A stretch of DNA of 42,850 nucleotides from Mycobacteriales bacterium (GTDB lineage Bacteria > Actinomycetota > Actinomycetes > Mycobacteriales > QHCD01), in NCBI GenBank assembly GCA_036497565.1, contig DASXJE010000306.1, positions 1-42,850 of the forward strand, given 5' to 3'. The notes under the pieces are model-generated. The model was given only the letters and a program-made list of their open reading frames with translations. It was not told the DNA's origin and did no database searches. Below are positions 32,833 to 41,118 of this stretch, one piece after another. Positions within the stretch are counted from its first letter, which is position 1, and each line of letters starts with the position of its first letter. Position numbers and translations under genes: made by a program.

Positions 32833-33704
32833 CCGTCGCCGCGCCGTCGATCCCGCGCAACGTCCGAAGCAGTCATCCCAGCCGCTCGCGGGCGCCGCAT
32901 CCGGCGTTCTACCTCGTCCTCATCGTGCTGTTCGCCTTCGCGCTCGGCCCGATCGTCATCTTCGTCTTCGATTCGCTCAAGTCGCAGAGCCAGCTCGCGG
33001 CCGACCCGCTCGGCCTGCCCTTGCACCCGCAGTGGCACAACTTCAGCGATGCGTGGAGCCAGGCCGCGATGGGTGCGGGATTCGTCAACAGCGCGGTCAT
33101 CGTCGTGGGAACGATGGTCGGCGTGTGTGTCATCGCCGGCTCCGGCGCCTACGCGATGTCCCGCCTCGACCTGCCCGGCTCCGGCGGGGTCATGGCCTAC
33201 CTGCTCGTCAGCAGCTCCCTGCCGATCCAGCTCTTTCTCGTGCCGCTCTTCTTCCTGTGGACCCGGCTCGGGCTCTACGACACGCTCTTCGGCCTGATCA
33301 TCATCTACTGGGCCATCTTCTCGCCGTTCGCAACGTTGCTGCTCCGCTCGTTCATGATCAGCATCCCGCACGACTACGACGACGCGGCCCGCATCGACGG
33401 CGCCGGCGAGTGGGCCGTCCTGTTCCGGATCGTGCTGCCGATCGCCTGGCCGGGATTCCTCACGGTCGCGCTCGTGTCGGCGCTGTCGGCGTACAACGAG
33501 TTCCTGCTCGCGGTGACTTTCATCCAGACGAATGGCAAGATGCCGATCTCCACGACGTTCTTCGCCTTCCAACAGGGCTTCACTCAGAACTATGCTCTGA
33601 TCAGTGCCGCGGGAGTGATCATGCTGGCGCCGATGGTGATCCTCTTCCTGCTCCTGCAGCGCCGCTTCGTCGACGGCATCACCGCCGCCGGACTCGGCGG
33701 CTAG
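32829..33704 (+). CDS. Sugar ABC importer permease, MalG type
   Basis: The 291 aa have six predicted helices, with an N-terminal FYLVLIVLFAFALGPIVIFVFDSLK, the family segment SSSLPIQLFLVPLFFLWTRLGLYDT and the EAA loop DAARIDGAGEWAVLFRIVLPIAWPG. Together with the MalF-type permease it forms a CUT1 carbohydrate channel. The ATG overlaps the previous stop by 4 nt. The 48 nt to the next gene show only an AGGAGG ribosome site. Confidence 0.92.
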   Translation: MTVAAPSIPRNVRSSHPSRSRAPHPAFYLVLIVLFAFALGPIVIFVFDSLKSQSQLAADPLGLPLHPQWHNFSDAWSQAAMGAGFVNSAVIVVGTMVGVCVIAGSGAYAMSRLDLPGSGGVMAYLLVSSSLPIQLFLVPLFFLWTRLGLYDTLFGLIIIYWAIFSPFATLLLRSFMISIPHDYDDAARIDGAGEWAVLFRIVLPIAWPGFLTVALVSALSAYNEFLLAVTFIQTNGKMPISTTFFAFQQGFTQNYALISAAGVIMLAPMVILFLLLQRRFVDGITAAGLGG

Positions 33705-33752
33705 CACTGCCGAAGCAGTCAGGTCCGTCCCACGCGAACAGGAGGACACCGG

Positions 33753-34163
33753 GTGAGCGTCGAGCCGCAGGCCGACAAGAACATCGATGGGGAACCCGCC
33801 CACACCACCTCGATCGACACCGCGGCCGCGGAGGAGTCCGAGTGGGGGTCGATCCGCTGGCTGTGCAACGACGCGATCCGCCCGGGCGCGGGCCTCACGG
33901 TCGGCTTCGTGCAGATCAACCCGGGCATGGCCAATCCCCGGCACTACCACCCCAACACCGAAGAATTGCTGTTCCTGATCGAGGGTGAACTCGACCACGC
34001 GGTCGGCGACGACGTCGTCCACCTGACCGCCGGGACGACCGTGCACATCCCGGCGGGGGTCGAGCACCAGGGGGTCAACCGCGGCACATCGGTCGCCCGC
34101 ATGGTGGTCTCCTACCCCACCGGCGACCGGCAGACCGTCGTCCGCGGCGGCGGGAGCGAGTAG
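33753..34163 (+). CDS. Cupin-domain protein
   Basis: The 136 aa form a single cupin barrel with a full metal site: RHYHPNTEE supplies His64, His66 and a Glu (70/71), and IPAGVEHQ supplies His105. Small cupins in sugar-catabolic operons are often isomerases, epimerases or lyases for sugars or sugar acids; I cannot tell which. The gene starts with GTG after an AGGAGG site, and its last base is the first base of the following dehydrogenase start codon. Confidence 0.86.
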   Translation: MSVEPQADKNIDGEPAHTTSIDTAAAEESEWGSIRWLCNDAIRPGAGLTVGFVQINPGMANPRHYHPNTEELLFLIEGELDHAVGDDVVHLTAGTTVHIPAGVEHQGVNRGTSVARMVVSYPTGDRQTVVRGGGSE

Positions 34164-35212
34164 TGGCCTACCAGCGGGAGTACGACCGCAGGTTGCGGGT
34201 CGGTCTCGTCGGCGCCGGGAGCCACGCCTACCGCAACGTCCTTCCGGCGCTGCACCATCTCCCCGTGACCCTGTCCGGGATCTGCGACCTCGATCGTCAG
34301 CTCGCCGAGCGCACCGCCTCCGAGTACGGCGTGCCAGCCTTCTCCGGTGCGGCGGAGATGTATGCCGCGGTCGATCTCGATGCGGTCCTGGTCTGCGCCG
34401 GCCCACGCCAGCATCCCGACCTCGCCGTGGAGGCGCTGAGTGCCGGCCTCCACGTCTGGATGGAGAAGCCGCCCGGCCTGTTCGCGGCCGACGTCGAGAA
34501 GATCATGGCCGCCAGGGGAGACCGGGTCTGCGCCGTCGGCTTCAAGAAGGCGTACCAGCCCGCGGTCCGCAAGGCCAAGGAGCTCATGGCGTTGCCCGAG
34601 TTCGGAGCGCTGCGATCGGTGCTCGCCGTTTATCCCATGACGATGCCCGCCGACGGTGCGGGCGTGCTCAGCCGGCGGGAGACCACCAACTGGCTGAACA
34701 ACGGATGCCACCCGCTCTCCCTCATGATCGAGGTCGCCGGCGACGTCGAGTCGGTCCGCACGGTCGTCGGACCCGGTGACGCCGCCGTGGGGTCGGTGAA
34801 CCTCACCTTCGCCGGCGGAGCGGTCGGCACTTTCTTTCTCGCCGGCGGCGCACCGCACGGCTACCCGATCGAGCGTTACGACCTCATCGGCGAGGGTCGG
34901 TCGATCACGATCGACAACAGCGCGCGGGTGTCCTTCCACCGCGGGATTCCGTTCGACTACACGCGGCAGACGGACTTCACCGGGCCGGGCACGGAAACCG
35001 GGAGTGTCGTGTGGGAGGCCGAGCATCGGCTGGCGACGCAGGAGAATTCCGGCCTCTTCGTGCAGGGCATGTTCTTCGAGCTGTCCGACTTCTGCGGCGC
35101 AATTCTCGATCACCGCCCGCTCCGCAGCGGTGATCTGCCTTTCGCCCTTCAGGTCATGCGGGTCTACGAAGCCGGCTTGCGGAGCACCGGCGACGTCGTA
35201 CCCGTCGGGTGA
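34163..35212 (+). CDS. Gfo/Idh/MocA-family oxidoreductase, copy 1
   Basis: The 349 aa have an N-terminal NAD(P) Rossmann fold, VGLVGAGSHAYRNVLPAL, then the family hallmark MEKPPG in HVWMEKPPGLFAADVEKIM, with the catalytic lysine. The C-terminal domain is a beta-sheet substrate lobe (RETTNWLNNGCHPLSLMIEVAGDVESV). The family oxidises or epimerises sugars, inositols and glycosides. The start GTG overlaps the cupin stop by 1 nt. A closely related gene follows, so the pair may act on one sugar at different steps or form a mixed complex. Confidence 0.9.
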   Translation: MAYQREYDRRLRVGLVGAGSHAYRNVLPALHHLPVTLSGICDLDRQLAERTASEYGVPAFSGAAEMYAAVDLDAVLVCAGPRQHPDLAVEALSAGLHVWMEKPPGLFAADVEKIMAARGDRVCAVGFKKAYQPAVRKAKELMALPEFGALRSVLAVYPMTMPADGAGVLSRRETTNWLNNGCHPLSLMIEVAGDVESVRTVVGPGDAAVGSVNLTFAGGAVGTFFLAGGAPHGYPIERYDLIGEGRSITIDNSARVSFHRGIPFDYTRQTDFTGPGTETGSVVWEAEHRLATQENSGLFVQGMFFELSDFCGAILDHRPLRSGDLPFALQVMRVYEAGLRSTGDVVPVG

Positions 35213-35237
35213 CGGTGCCCAGCCCATCGGAGGACAC

Positions 35238-36302
35238 GTGACCGACCTCACCTTCGCCTACGAGGCCAAGCAGCCGCTGCGGGTGGCCTTCCTCGGCACG
35301 TCCGGGCACGCATACCGCAACTTCCTGCCGTCGCTCGCCTACGCCGCGGTGGATCTGGTCGCCATGTGGGACCCCGATCCGGACCGGGCCGAGTCCTTCG
35401 CCCGCCAGTTCGGAGCCGGGGACGCCTACACCGACCTCGACCTGCTGCTCCGTGACGTCGAGCCTGATGCCGTACTGATCGGCGTCGACGGCTACCTCGA
35501 CGGCGATCCGTTGAACACGTCGCTGATGGCCCGCTGCCTCGAGGCGGGCTGTCACGTGTGGACGGACAAGCCCGTCGCGGCCAGCTCGGCGAGCGTGGAG
35601 AAGCTCATCGATCTGCGTGACCGGGCCGGTCGGGTGGCCGCGGTCGGCGCGAAGACCATGTACAACCCCGCCCACCTCAAGGCGCGGCAGATCATGCGCG
35701 GCCCGGACTTCGGGCGACCCGCATCGTTCTCCGGTCGCTACCCGCTGCACGTCCCCCGCCAGCCCGGGCTGCCGCTGTCCGACCCCCAGGTGCGCAGCTG
35801 CCTCAACCACATCTGGCATCCGGTCGGCGCCGCACTGGTCACGGTCGGCGAGGTGGCTGCCGTCTCCTACGTGCCCGCGCCGGTCGGCAACGGCGGGGTG
35901 GCGATTGTGACGTTCGCCGACGGCACCGTCGGCACCTTCCACTTCAGTGCCGGTCAGGCGGCGACGAGTCCGCTCGAGCGGGTCGAGATCGTGGGCGAGG
36001 GCTCGAACATCGTCATTGACAACGGCGCCCGACTGACCTGGTACCGGCGCGGAGATATCGGGCCTTACGGCAGGACACCGAGCTACATCACCGATGACGA
36101 GACCGCGCCGCTGCGGTGGGAGCCGGAGATGAGCCTCGGCCAGCTCTACAACAACAACAACTTCGTCCAGGGCTACGCCCAGAGCATCATCGCCTTCGTC
36201 GATGCCGCCCTCGGGATCGCGCCGCTCGAATTCGGCACGCTCGAGGACGCGGTGTCGATCGTGCGGGTCTTCGAGATGTTGGCGGAGCCGGCGACCGCCT
36301 AG
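35238..36302 (+). CDS. Gfo/Idh/MocA-family oxidoreductase, copy 2
   Basis: The 354 aa share the layout of copy 1: VAFLGTSGHAYRNFLPSLAY as nucleotide motif, TDKPVAASSASVEKLI as the catalytic Lys-Pro segment, and a C-terminal lobe with LNHIWHPVGAALVTVGEVAAVSY. Copies 1 and 2 share SGHAYRN/GSHAYRN and GEG-(R/N)-ITIDN/IVIDN segments, so they arose from one duplication. GGAGG lies 6 nt before the GTG. Here the usual EKP is DKP. Confidence 0.9.
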   Translation: MTDLTFAYEAKQPLRVAFLGTSGHAYRNFLPSLAYAAVDLVAMWDPDPDRAESFARQFGAGDAYTDLDLLLRDVEPDAVLIGVDGYLDGDPLNTSLMARCLEAGCHVWTDKPVAASSASVEKLIDLRDRAGRVAAVGAKTMYNPAHLKARQIMRGPDFGRPASFSGRYPLHVPRQPGLPLSDPQVRSCLNHIWHPVGAALVTVGEVAAVSYVPAPVGNGGVAIVTFADGTVGTFHFSAGQAATSPLERVEIVGEGSNIVIDNGARLTWYRRGDIGPYGRTPSYITDDETAPLRWEPEMSLGQLYNNNNFVQGYAQSIIAFVDAALGIAPLEFGTLEDAVSIVRVFEMLAEPATA

Positions 36303-36345
36303 CCGTGCGCGGTCCGAACGTCGAGCGGGAAAGGGTGAGGTAGCG

Positions 36346-37605
36346 GTGCCAAACGTGGTGCTCCTGGGGACGCTGGATACCAAGGGCCAGGAATACGCAT
36401 TCGTCCGTGACCAGATCGCGGCTGCCGGGGTCACCACGACGGTGGTCGACGCCGGAGTGTTCGACAGCCCATTCCTCGAACCGGACGTCCGCCGCGACGA
36501 GGTGGCGCAAGCGGCCGGCGTCGACCTGCAGACGCTCGCGGACGCCGGAGACCGGGGCAGCGCGGTCGAGAGCATGTCGCGCGGAGCCGAAGCGGTGGTG
36601 CGGCGGCTCCACGACGAGGGACGGCTCGACGGGATCATCGGTCTCGGGGGCACCGGTGGGACAACGCTCGTCACGCGGGCCATGCGGGCCCTGCCGGTGG
36701 GCGTGCCGAAGGTGATGGTGTCGACCGTCGCGTCGGGGGATACGCGGCCCTACGTCGGCGCCCTCGACATCACGATGATGTATTCCGTCGTCGACATCGC
36801 CGGCGTCAACAAGATCTCGCGTCGCATCCTCACCAACGCCGCGGGCGCCGTCTCCGGGATGGTGCTGGCACCGTCGGCCGACGGCCCGGCCGGAGACGAC
36901 CGGCCTCTGATCGGTGCGACGATGTTCGGTGTCACGACACCGTGCGTGCAACGGGCCCGGCAACGGCTCGAGGACAAGGGCTACGAGGTGCTGGTCTTCC
37001 ACGCCACCGGCACCGGGGGCCAGTCCATGGAGGCCCTCGCCCGGGCCGGACTGCTCGCCGGGGTGCTCGACATCACGACGACGGAGCTCGCCGACGAACT
37101 GGTCGGTGGCGTCTTCTCCGCCGGGCCGGAGCGCCTGACCGTGGCCGGGGCAGCCGGCATCCCACAGGTGGTGAGCCTGGGGGCGCTGGACATGGTGAAC
37201 TTCGGCGCCCGGGACAGCGTGCCGGTCCAGTTCGAGGACCGCAATCTCTACCAGCACAACGCGACGACCACCCTGATGCGTACCACGCCGGAGGAGACGG
37301 CGGAGCTCGGCCGCCGGGTCGCCGAGCGTCTCAACACTGCGACCGGGCCGGTCACGCTCTTCATCCCGCTGCGCGGTATCTCGATGATCGCCACCGAGGG
37401 ATCCGCCTTCTACGACGACGAGGCCGATCGCGCGCTCATCGGCGCCGTCAAGGACAACCTGACCGAGCGGATCGTCCTGTGCGAGGTCGACACCGACATC
37501 AACGACGAGGCCTTCGCCGTCGCGATGGCCGACGCGCTCGTCGACCAGCTGGCCGGTACGCCGGCCGAGGAAGGGACCCCAGGTGGACGCGCAGACCGCA
37601 CGTGA
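36346..37605 (+). CDS. UPF0261 / Tm-1-like ATP-binding domain protein
   Basis: The 419 aa match UPF0261, the family of the N-terminal half of tomato Tm-1, which binds ATP and inhibits tobamovirus replication. Visible hallmarks are [63 protein letters not shown], and [15 protein letters not shown] followed by [15 protein letters not shown]. The bacterial role is unknown. The frame overlaps the next gene by 23 nt. In Tm-1 the two domains are one chain; here they are two adjacent genes. Confidence 0.9.
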   Translation: MPNVVLLGTLDTKGQEYAFVRDQIAAAGVTTTVVDAGVFDSPFLEPDVRRDEVAQAAGVDLQTLADAGDRGSAVESMSRGAEAVVRRLHDEGRLDGIIGLGGTGGTTLVTRAMRALPVGVPKVMVSTVASGDTRPYVGALDITMMYSVVDIAGVNKISRRILTNAAGAVSGMVLAPSADGPAGDDRPLIGATMFGVTTPCVQRARQRLEDKGYEVLVFHATGTGGQSMEALARAGLLAGVLDITTTELADELVGGVFSAGPERLTVAGAAGIPQVVSLGALDMVNFGARDSVPVQFEDRNLYQHNATTTLMRTTPEETAELGRRVAERLNTATGPVTLFIPLRGISMIATEGSAFYDDEADRALIGAVKDNLTERIVLCEVDTDINDEAFAVAMADALVDQLAGTPAEEGTPGGRADRT

Positions 37606-38407
37606 ACGGTTGATCGCCCAGGCTGCCAAGGGAAATGCCATCGTCGGCGCCGGTGCCGGGACCGGCCTCTCGGCCAAGTGCGCCGAGGCCGCCGGCGTCG
37701 ACCTGATCATCATCTACAACTCGGGTCGCTACCGGATGGCCGGCCTCGGTTCGTTGGCCGGCCTGCTGCCCTACGGGGACGCCAACGCTGTGGTCGTCGA
37801 CATGGCACGGGAGGTGCTCCCGATCGTCGAGTCGACACCGGTGCTGGCGGGAGTCTGCGGGACCGACCCGTTCCGCACCATGCCGGTATTCCTCCGGCAG
37901 CTGCAGGACCTCGGATTCGCCGGTGTGCAGAACTTCCCGACTGTCGGTCTTTACGACGGGCGCTTCCGGCAGAATCTCGAGGAGACCGGGATGGGTTACC
38001 ACCACGAGGTGGAGATGATCCGGGTCGCACACGAGATGGACCTGTTGACGACCCCCTACGTGTTCGACGCCGAGCAGGCGGTCGCGATGACCGCGGCCGG
38101 CGCGGACGTCGTGGTCGCTCACGTCGGTCTGACGACGTCGGGCACGATCGGGGCGCAGACCGCCGTCAGCCTGGACGAGGCCGTCGAGCTCGTCCAGGAG
38201 ATCAGGGACGCCGCCGTGAGTGTCCGCGACGATGTGCTGGTCCTCTGCCACGGAGGGCCGATCGCCATGCCCGACGACGCCGCCTACGTGTTGCGGCACA
38301 CCACGGGGGTGGCCGGCTTCTTCGGCGCATCCAGCATGGAGCGGCTCCCGACCGAGGTGGCGATGACCGAGGCAATCGCCAAGTTCAAGGCCGTGACGGT
38401 GGACTGA
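37583..38407 (+). CDS. Phosphoenolpyruvate hydrolase-like TIM-barrel protein (Tm-1 C-domain type)
   Basis: The 274 aa form a TIM barrel with [71 protein letters not shown] and [16 protein letters not shown]. This is the family of the Tm-1 C-terminal half, named for its likeness to PEP mutase/hydrolase enzymes. AGGAAGGG lies just upstream of the GTG, which is inside the end of the UPF0261 gene. The bacterial substrate is unknown. The pair presumably forms one complex or one two-step reaction. It is the last gene of the importer operon; a 5-bp hairpin at 38405-38419 spans its stop and the convergent stop. Confidence 0.88.
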   Translation: MDAQTARERLIAQAAKGNAIVGAGAGTGLSAKCAEAAGVDLIIIYNSGRYRMAGLGSLAGLLPYGDANAVVVDMAREVLPIVESTPVLAGVCGTDPFRTMPVFLRQLQDLGFAGVQNFPTVGLYDGRFRQNLEETGMGYHHEVEMIRVAHEMDLLTTPYVFDAEQAVAMTAAGADVVVAHVGLTTSGTIGAQTAVSLDEAVELVQEIRDAAVSVRDDVLVLCHGGPIAMPDDAAYVLRHTTGVAGFFGASSMERLPTEVAMTEAIAKFKAVTVD

Positions 38408-38416
38408 CGCCCGCCG

Positions 38417-39721
38417 TCACAGCCGGTCGCGGAGCCGTACGGTCCGGTCGGCGAGGTCGCTGATCCGCGAGGAGTCGAAGCCGAACACCGCCGACTGCAC
38501 GGAGTCGGCCAGCGGATCGACCCAGTGCGCGGGCAGGTCGGCGGCGCCGGCGAGGACACCGGCGACCGAGCCGACCGTCGCCCCGTTGGAGTCGGTGTCC
38601 ATGCCGGCCTGGACGGTCAGCCCGATCGCCCGGGTGAAATCGCCGTCCGCCCACAACAGCCCGACCGCCACCGCCGCGGCGTTGTTGATCGTGTGGACCC
38701 AGTGGTAATGGCCGTAGCGCTTGTCGATCTCGGCCTGTGCCCGGTCCCACGACAGTCCGTCGGAGTGCCAGTCGAGTACGTCGCGCAGGGCCTCCGCCAG
38801 GCGGGACTGCGGCGGGATGTGCCGCACGGACTCCTCGATCGCTGCCCGGGCGCTGCCGGCGGTGAAGGCCGCGGCATTGAGGGCCGCCGACCACATCTCG
38901 CCGTAGATGCCGTTACCTACGTGGGACAGCGCGGCGTCGGCGTAGGCGAGCGTCGCCGCGCGGCGCGGATCGCCCGGGTTGACCCATCCGAAGATGTCGG
39001 CCCGGATCTGGGCGCCGATCCACTCGCGGTAGGGGTTGCGGTAGGTCGCCGTCTCCGGCGGCTGCAGGCCGTGGACGAGGTTGCGGATCGCGACCCGCTC
39101 GGCCGTGTAGGTCTGCAGGAACGGCAGCAGGGACAGCCATTCCTGGCCGACGTCGCGCGACGCGAACCCGGTCCCGTAGGTCTCGAGCAGGTGCAGGTTG
39201 AGGATCGGGTAGTCGATGTCGTCGTCCCGGGCCGAGCCGTGGATGTTGCCACGCGTCGTCTGCGGCCAGTTGGGCCGGAAGACGAAGCCGTCGGGCATCG
39301 GGTCCAGGACGGGGAAGTAGTCGGTGAGCGGGTAGGACTCGGCCCGCTGCAGATAGTCCCGGATGTGTGCGCGGGTCCAATGATCGCCGTTCTCCACGGG
39401 CTTACCGAGATTGCAGCCGGCACACCGGCCGAGCCAGGCACCGAGGATGCGGTTGCGGTAGTCGGTCGCGGACAGTGTGCCGACCGGACCCGCCGCGGGG
39501 AGGGTCGCCTCGATCTCGCCGAGGGCGTCCGGCTCCTCGTACGACCAGCCGTCGCGACGGGGCGCGTCGGCGAGCCGATCGACGAGCGACCACAACCGGG
39601 CCGAGTCGTCGGGATCGGTGCGGGCCGCCTCGGCCGCGACCTCGTCGACCTCGTAACCGGTCTCGCGCCGCTGGGCCAGCTCGTCGTGCAGCATGTCGGC
39701 CGCCGACAGTGCGTCGTGCAT
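38417..39721 (-). CDS. ADP-ribosylglycohydrolase-family protein (434 aa)
   Basis: After an N-terminal extension of about 85 residues (EVAAEAARTDPDDSARLW), the ARH domain begins at YRNRILGAWLGRCAGCNLGKPVE. The metal clusters are present as ARDDDIDYPILNLHLLETYG and GMDTDSNGATVGSVAGVLAG. Its DDDI/DTDxN pattern is closer to the 701-aa protein than to the 380-aa protein. It is cytoplasmic, with no signal peptide. An operator lies 23 nt upstream of the ATG, and a promoter is predicted behind it. Whether it acts on ADP-ribose or on another N- or O-glycoside is unknown. Confidence 0.87.
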   Translation of the reverse strand: MHDALSAADMLHDELAQRRETGYEVDEVAAEAARTDPDDSARLWSLVDRLADAPRRDGWSYEEPDALGEIEATLPAAGPVGTLSATDYRNRILGAWLGRCAGCNLGKPVENGDHWTRAHIRDYLQRAESYPLTDYFPVLDPMPDGFVFRPNWPQTTRGNIHGSARDDDIDYPILNLHLLETYGTGFASRDVGQEWLSLLPFLQTYTAERVAIRNLVHGLQPPETATYRNPYREWIGAQIRADIFGWVNPGDPRRAATLAYADAALSHVGNGIYGEMWSAALNAAAFTAGSARAAIEESVRHIPPQSRLAEALRDVLDWHSDGLSWDRAQAEIDKRYGHYHWVHTINNAAAVAVGLLWADGDFTRAIGLTVQAGMDTDSNGATVGSVAGVLAGAADLPAHWVDPLADSVQSAVFGFDSSRISDLADRTVRLRDRL

Positions 39722-39743
39722 GCGTCCTCCGTGGTGGCAAAGA

Positions 39744-39757
39744 TCTACGCGAGTAGA
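39744..39757. promoter_or_regulatory. LacI-type operator, copy 3 (434-aa ARH gene)
   Basis: TCTACGCGAGTAGA, or TCTACTCGCGTAGA on the other strand, has perfect 5-bp arms and a central CG. It starts 22 nt upstream of the ATG of the 434-aa ARH gene and lies at the predicted transcription start on the minus strand. Confidence 0.85.
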
Positions 39758-39764
39758 CGATGCG

Positions 39765-39794
39765 ACCGTAGGCCGTTTCCCACTGCCCCGTCAA
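39765..39794 (-). promoter_or_regulatory. Predicted promoter of the 434-aa ARH gene
   Basis: On the minus strand TTGACG (39794-39789) and TACGGT (39770-39765) are 18 bp apart. The expected start, about 7 nt beyond the -10, falls on operator copy 3. Confidence 0.62.
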
Positions 39795-39805
39795 CGGACG
39801 TCGTT

Positions 39806-39830
39806 GACCAATCCCGCGCGTGGATTGGTC
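39806..39830. repeat. Inverted repeat GACCAATCC / GGATTGGTC between divergent promoters
   Basis: Perfect 9-bp arms at 39806-39814 and 39822-39830 flank a 7-nt spacer. The repeat lies midway between the two divergent -35 elements. A further GTCAACG/CGTTGAC pair overlaps it (39790-39796, 39802-39808, 39830-39836). It is a candidate activator site, distinct in sequence from the LacI-type operators. Confidence 0.55.
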
Positions 39831-39831
39831 G

Positions 39832-39860
39832 TTGACGTGATCATCCGGCGATTCTAGAGT
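39832..39860 (+). promoter_or_regulatory. Predicted promoter of the 380-aa ARH gene and following genes
   Basis: TTGACG at 39832-39837 and TAGAGT at 39855-39860 are exactly 17 bp apart. The expected start is about 39867-39868, the first base of operator copy 4. Confidence 0.68.
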
Positions 39861-39867
39861 GTGCACC

Positions 39868-39881
39868 TCTACTCGTGTAGA
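39868..39881. promoter_or_regulatory. LacI-type operator, copy 4 (380-aa ARH gene)
   Basis: TCTACTCGTGTAGA has perfect 5-bp arms around a central CG. It lies 18 nt upstream of the ATG of the 380-aa ARH gene and begins at the predicted transcription start, where a bound repressor would block initiation. Confidence 0.87.
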
Positions 39882-39899
39882 CACAGGGGTGCGGTGGCG

Positions 39900-41042
39900 A
39901 TGACGACGCTGGCCGATCGCGCGGCGGGCTGCCTTTCCGGTGCGGCCGTCGGCGATGCGCTCGGGGGACCGACAGAGGGCTGGACCACCGATCAGATCCG
40001 CCAGCGCTATGGCGGATTCGTCGAAGACATCGTGCCGCCGTACTTCGCCGACTGGCGGGGCGCCCGGCCCAATTCGCCGTACCACAAGGGCGACGGCCAC
40101 GTCACGGATGACACGTTGATGACACAGGCCTTCGCCCGGGCCTATCTGCGTAAGCAGGACCACCTCGATGCCTACGACGTCGAGAGCCTGCTGGTGCCGC
40201 AGATGGTTGACGACTCAAGGTGGATTCCTGAGCTCGAGACCGAAGCGCCGTTGTTGCGCCGGGTCTTTCTCGCGGAGAAGTGGCTGGTGCTGCGGCTGGC
40301 CTACGGTCACGTGGATCCACGTGAGGCGGGGACCGGAAACATCGTCAACTGCGGTGCGGCCATGTACATCGCGCCGGTCGGCATCGTCAACGCCGGCGAC
40401 CCGGACGGTGCCTACGCCGAGGCCATCGACGTCACCGGAGCCCACCAGTCCAGCTACGGCCGGGAGGCGGCCGGGGTGCTGGCCGCCGCGGTCGCCGCGG
40501 CGCTCGACCCCGATGCCACCGTGGAATCGGTCGTGGCCACTTGCCTCCGAGTGGCCAAGGACGGCACCCGCGCGGCGATCGAGGCCGTGTGCGATGCGGC
40601 GGCGTCGATCACTGAGTGGTCGGCCGCCCTCGGGCCGCTCCGGGACGCGATCCGGCCGTTCGATACCGTCGCCGACGACTACCGCGAGCCGGGCCTGGCC
40701 GCCCGCCGGCCGAGCCGGCTCCATGCGATCGAGGAGTTGCCGGTGGCCCTCGGCATGCTGCTCGTGGCCCGCGGCGACTACGTCCCCACCGTGCTCGGTG
40801 GCGTCAACTACGGGCGCGACGCCGACTCGATCGCGTCGATGGGTGGCGCACTCGCCGGTGCGCTCGGCGGGCTGGCCGCGGTGCCGGAGAAATGGCGCAC
40901 CGAGGTCGCCGCCGCGAGCCGCCTCGACATCGAAGGCCAGGGGCGCCAGCTCGCCCGGCTCGCGGTCGACATCTTCACCCGCGACGACCGGAGGCATCGG
41001 GATCGGGCCGCCCGGCTGTCCCGCCTGACCGCCGACACGTAA
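39900..41042 (+). CDS. ADP-ribosylglycohydrolase-family protein (380 aa)
   Basis: The 380 aa have the classical ARH/DraG start, MTTLADRAAGCLSGAAVGDALGGPTEG, with the TDDT metal cluster in GHVTDDTLMTQAF and the second cluster in YGRDADSIASMGGALAGALGG. Both Mg-site clusters are intact, so the protein should be catalytically active. It belongs to a different branch from the other two ARH proteins, which have DDDI and DTDxN. The ATG is 18 nt after the operator; a GTG 6 nt earlier is also possible. It is followed by the LarA-like gene after 76 nt. Confidence 0.9.
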   Translation: MTTLADRAAGCLSGAAVGDALGGPTEGWTTDQIRQRYGGFVEDIVPPYFADWRGARPNSPYHKGDGHVTDDTLMTQAFARAYLRKQDHLDAYDVESLLVPQMVDDSRWIPELETEAPLLRRVFLAEKWLVLRLAYGHVDPREAGTGNIVNCGAAMYIAPVGIVNAGDPDGAYAEAIDVTGAHQSSYGREAAGVLAAAVAAALDPDATVESVVATCLRVAKDGTRAAIEAVCDAAASITEWSAALGPLRDAIRPFDTVADDYREPGLAARRPSRLHAIEELPVALGMLLVARGDYVPTVLGGVNYGRDADSIASMGGALAGALGGLAAVPEKWRTEVAAASRLDIEGQGRQLARLAVDIFTRDDRRHRDRAARLSRLTADT

Positions 41043-41118
41043 CGCCCCGGTCGTTCGCCCGGGAGGCGGCGAGTGGCACGCTGGATCAGTCGCGTCACCA
41101 CCGACTCGAAGGAACCGC

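Noticed and set aside
32736-34406. Long open frame (about 550 codons) on the minus strand
   Set aside because: It lies fully opposite a permease, a cupin and a dehydrogenase with strong family motifs; the translation is Arg/Gly/Asp-rich low complexity, as expected from GC-rich codon bias.
35154-37713. Two overlapping minus-strand frames of about 510 codons each
   Set aside because: They are shadows of the second Gfo/Idh/MocA gene and the UPF0261 gene, both well supported; they show no family likeness.
38405-38419. Small hairpin TGACG/CGTCA spanning two convergent stop codons
   Set aside because: Only a 5-bp stem without T-tract; it follows from two facing TGA stops and is too weak to call a terminator.
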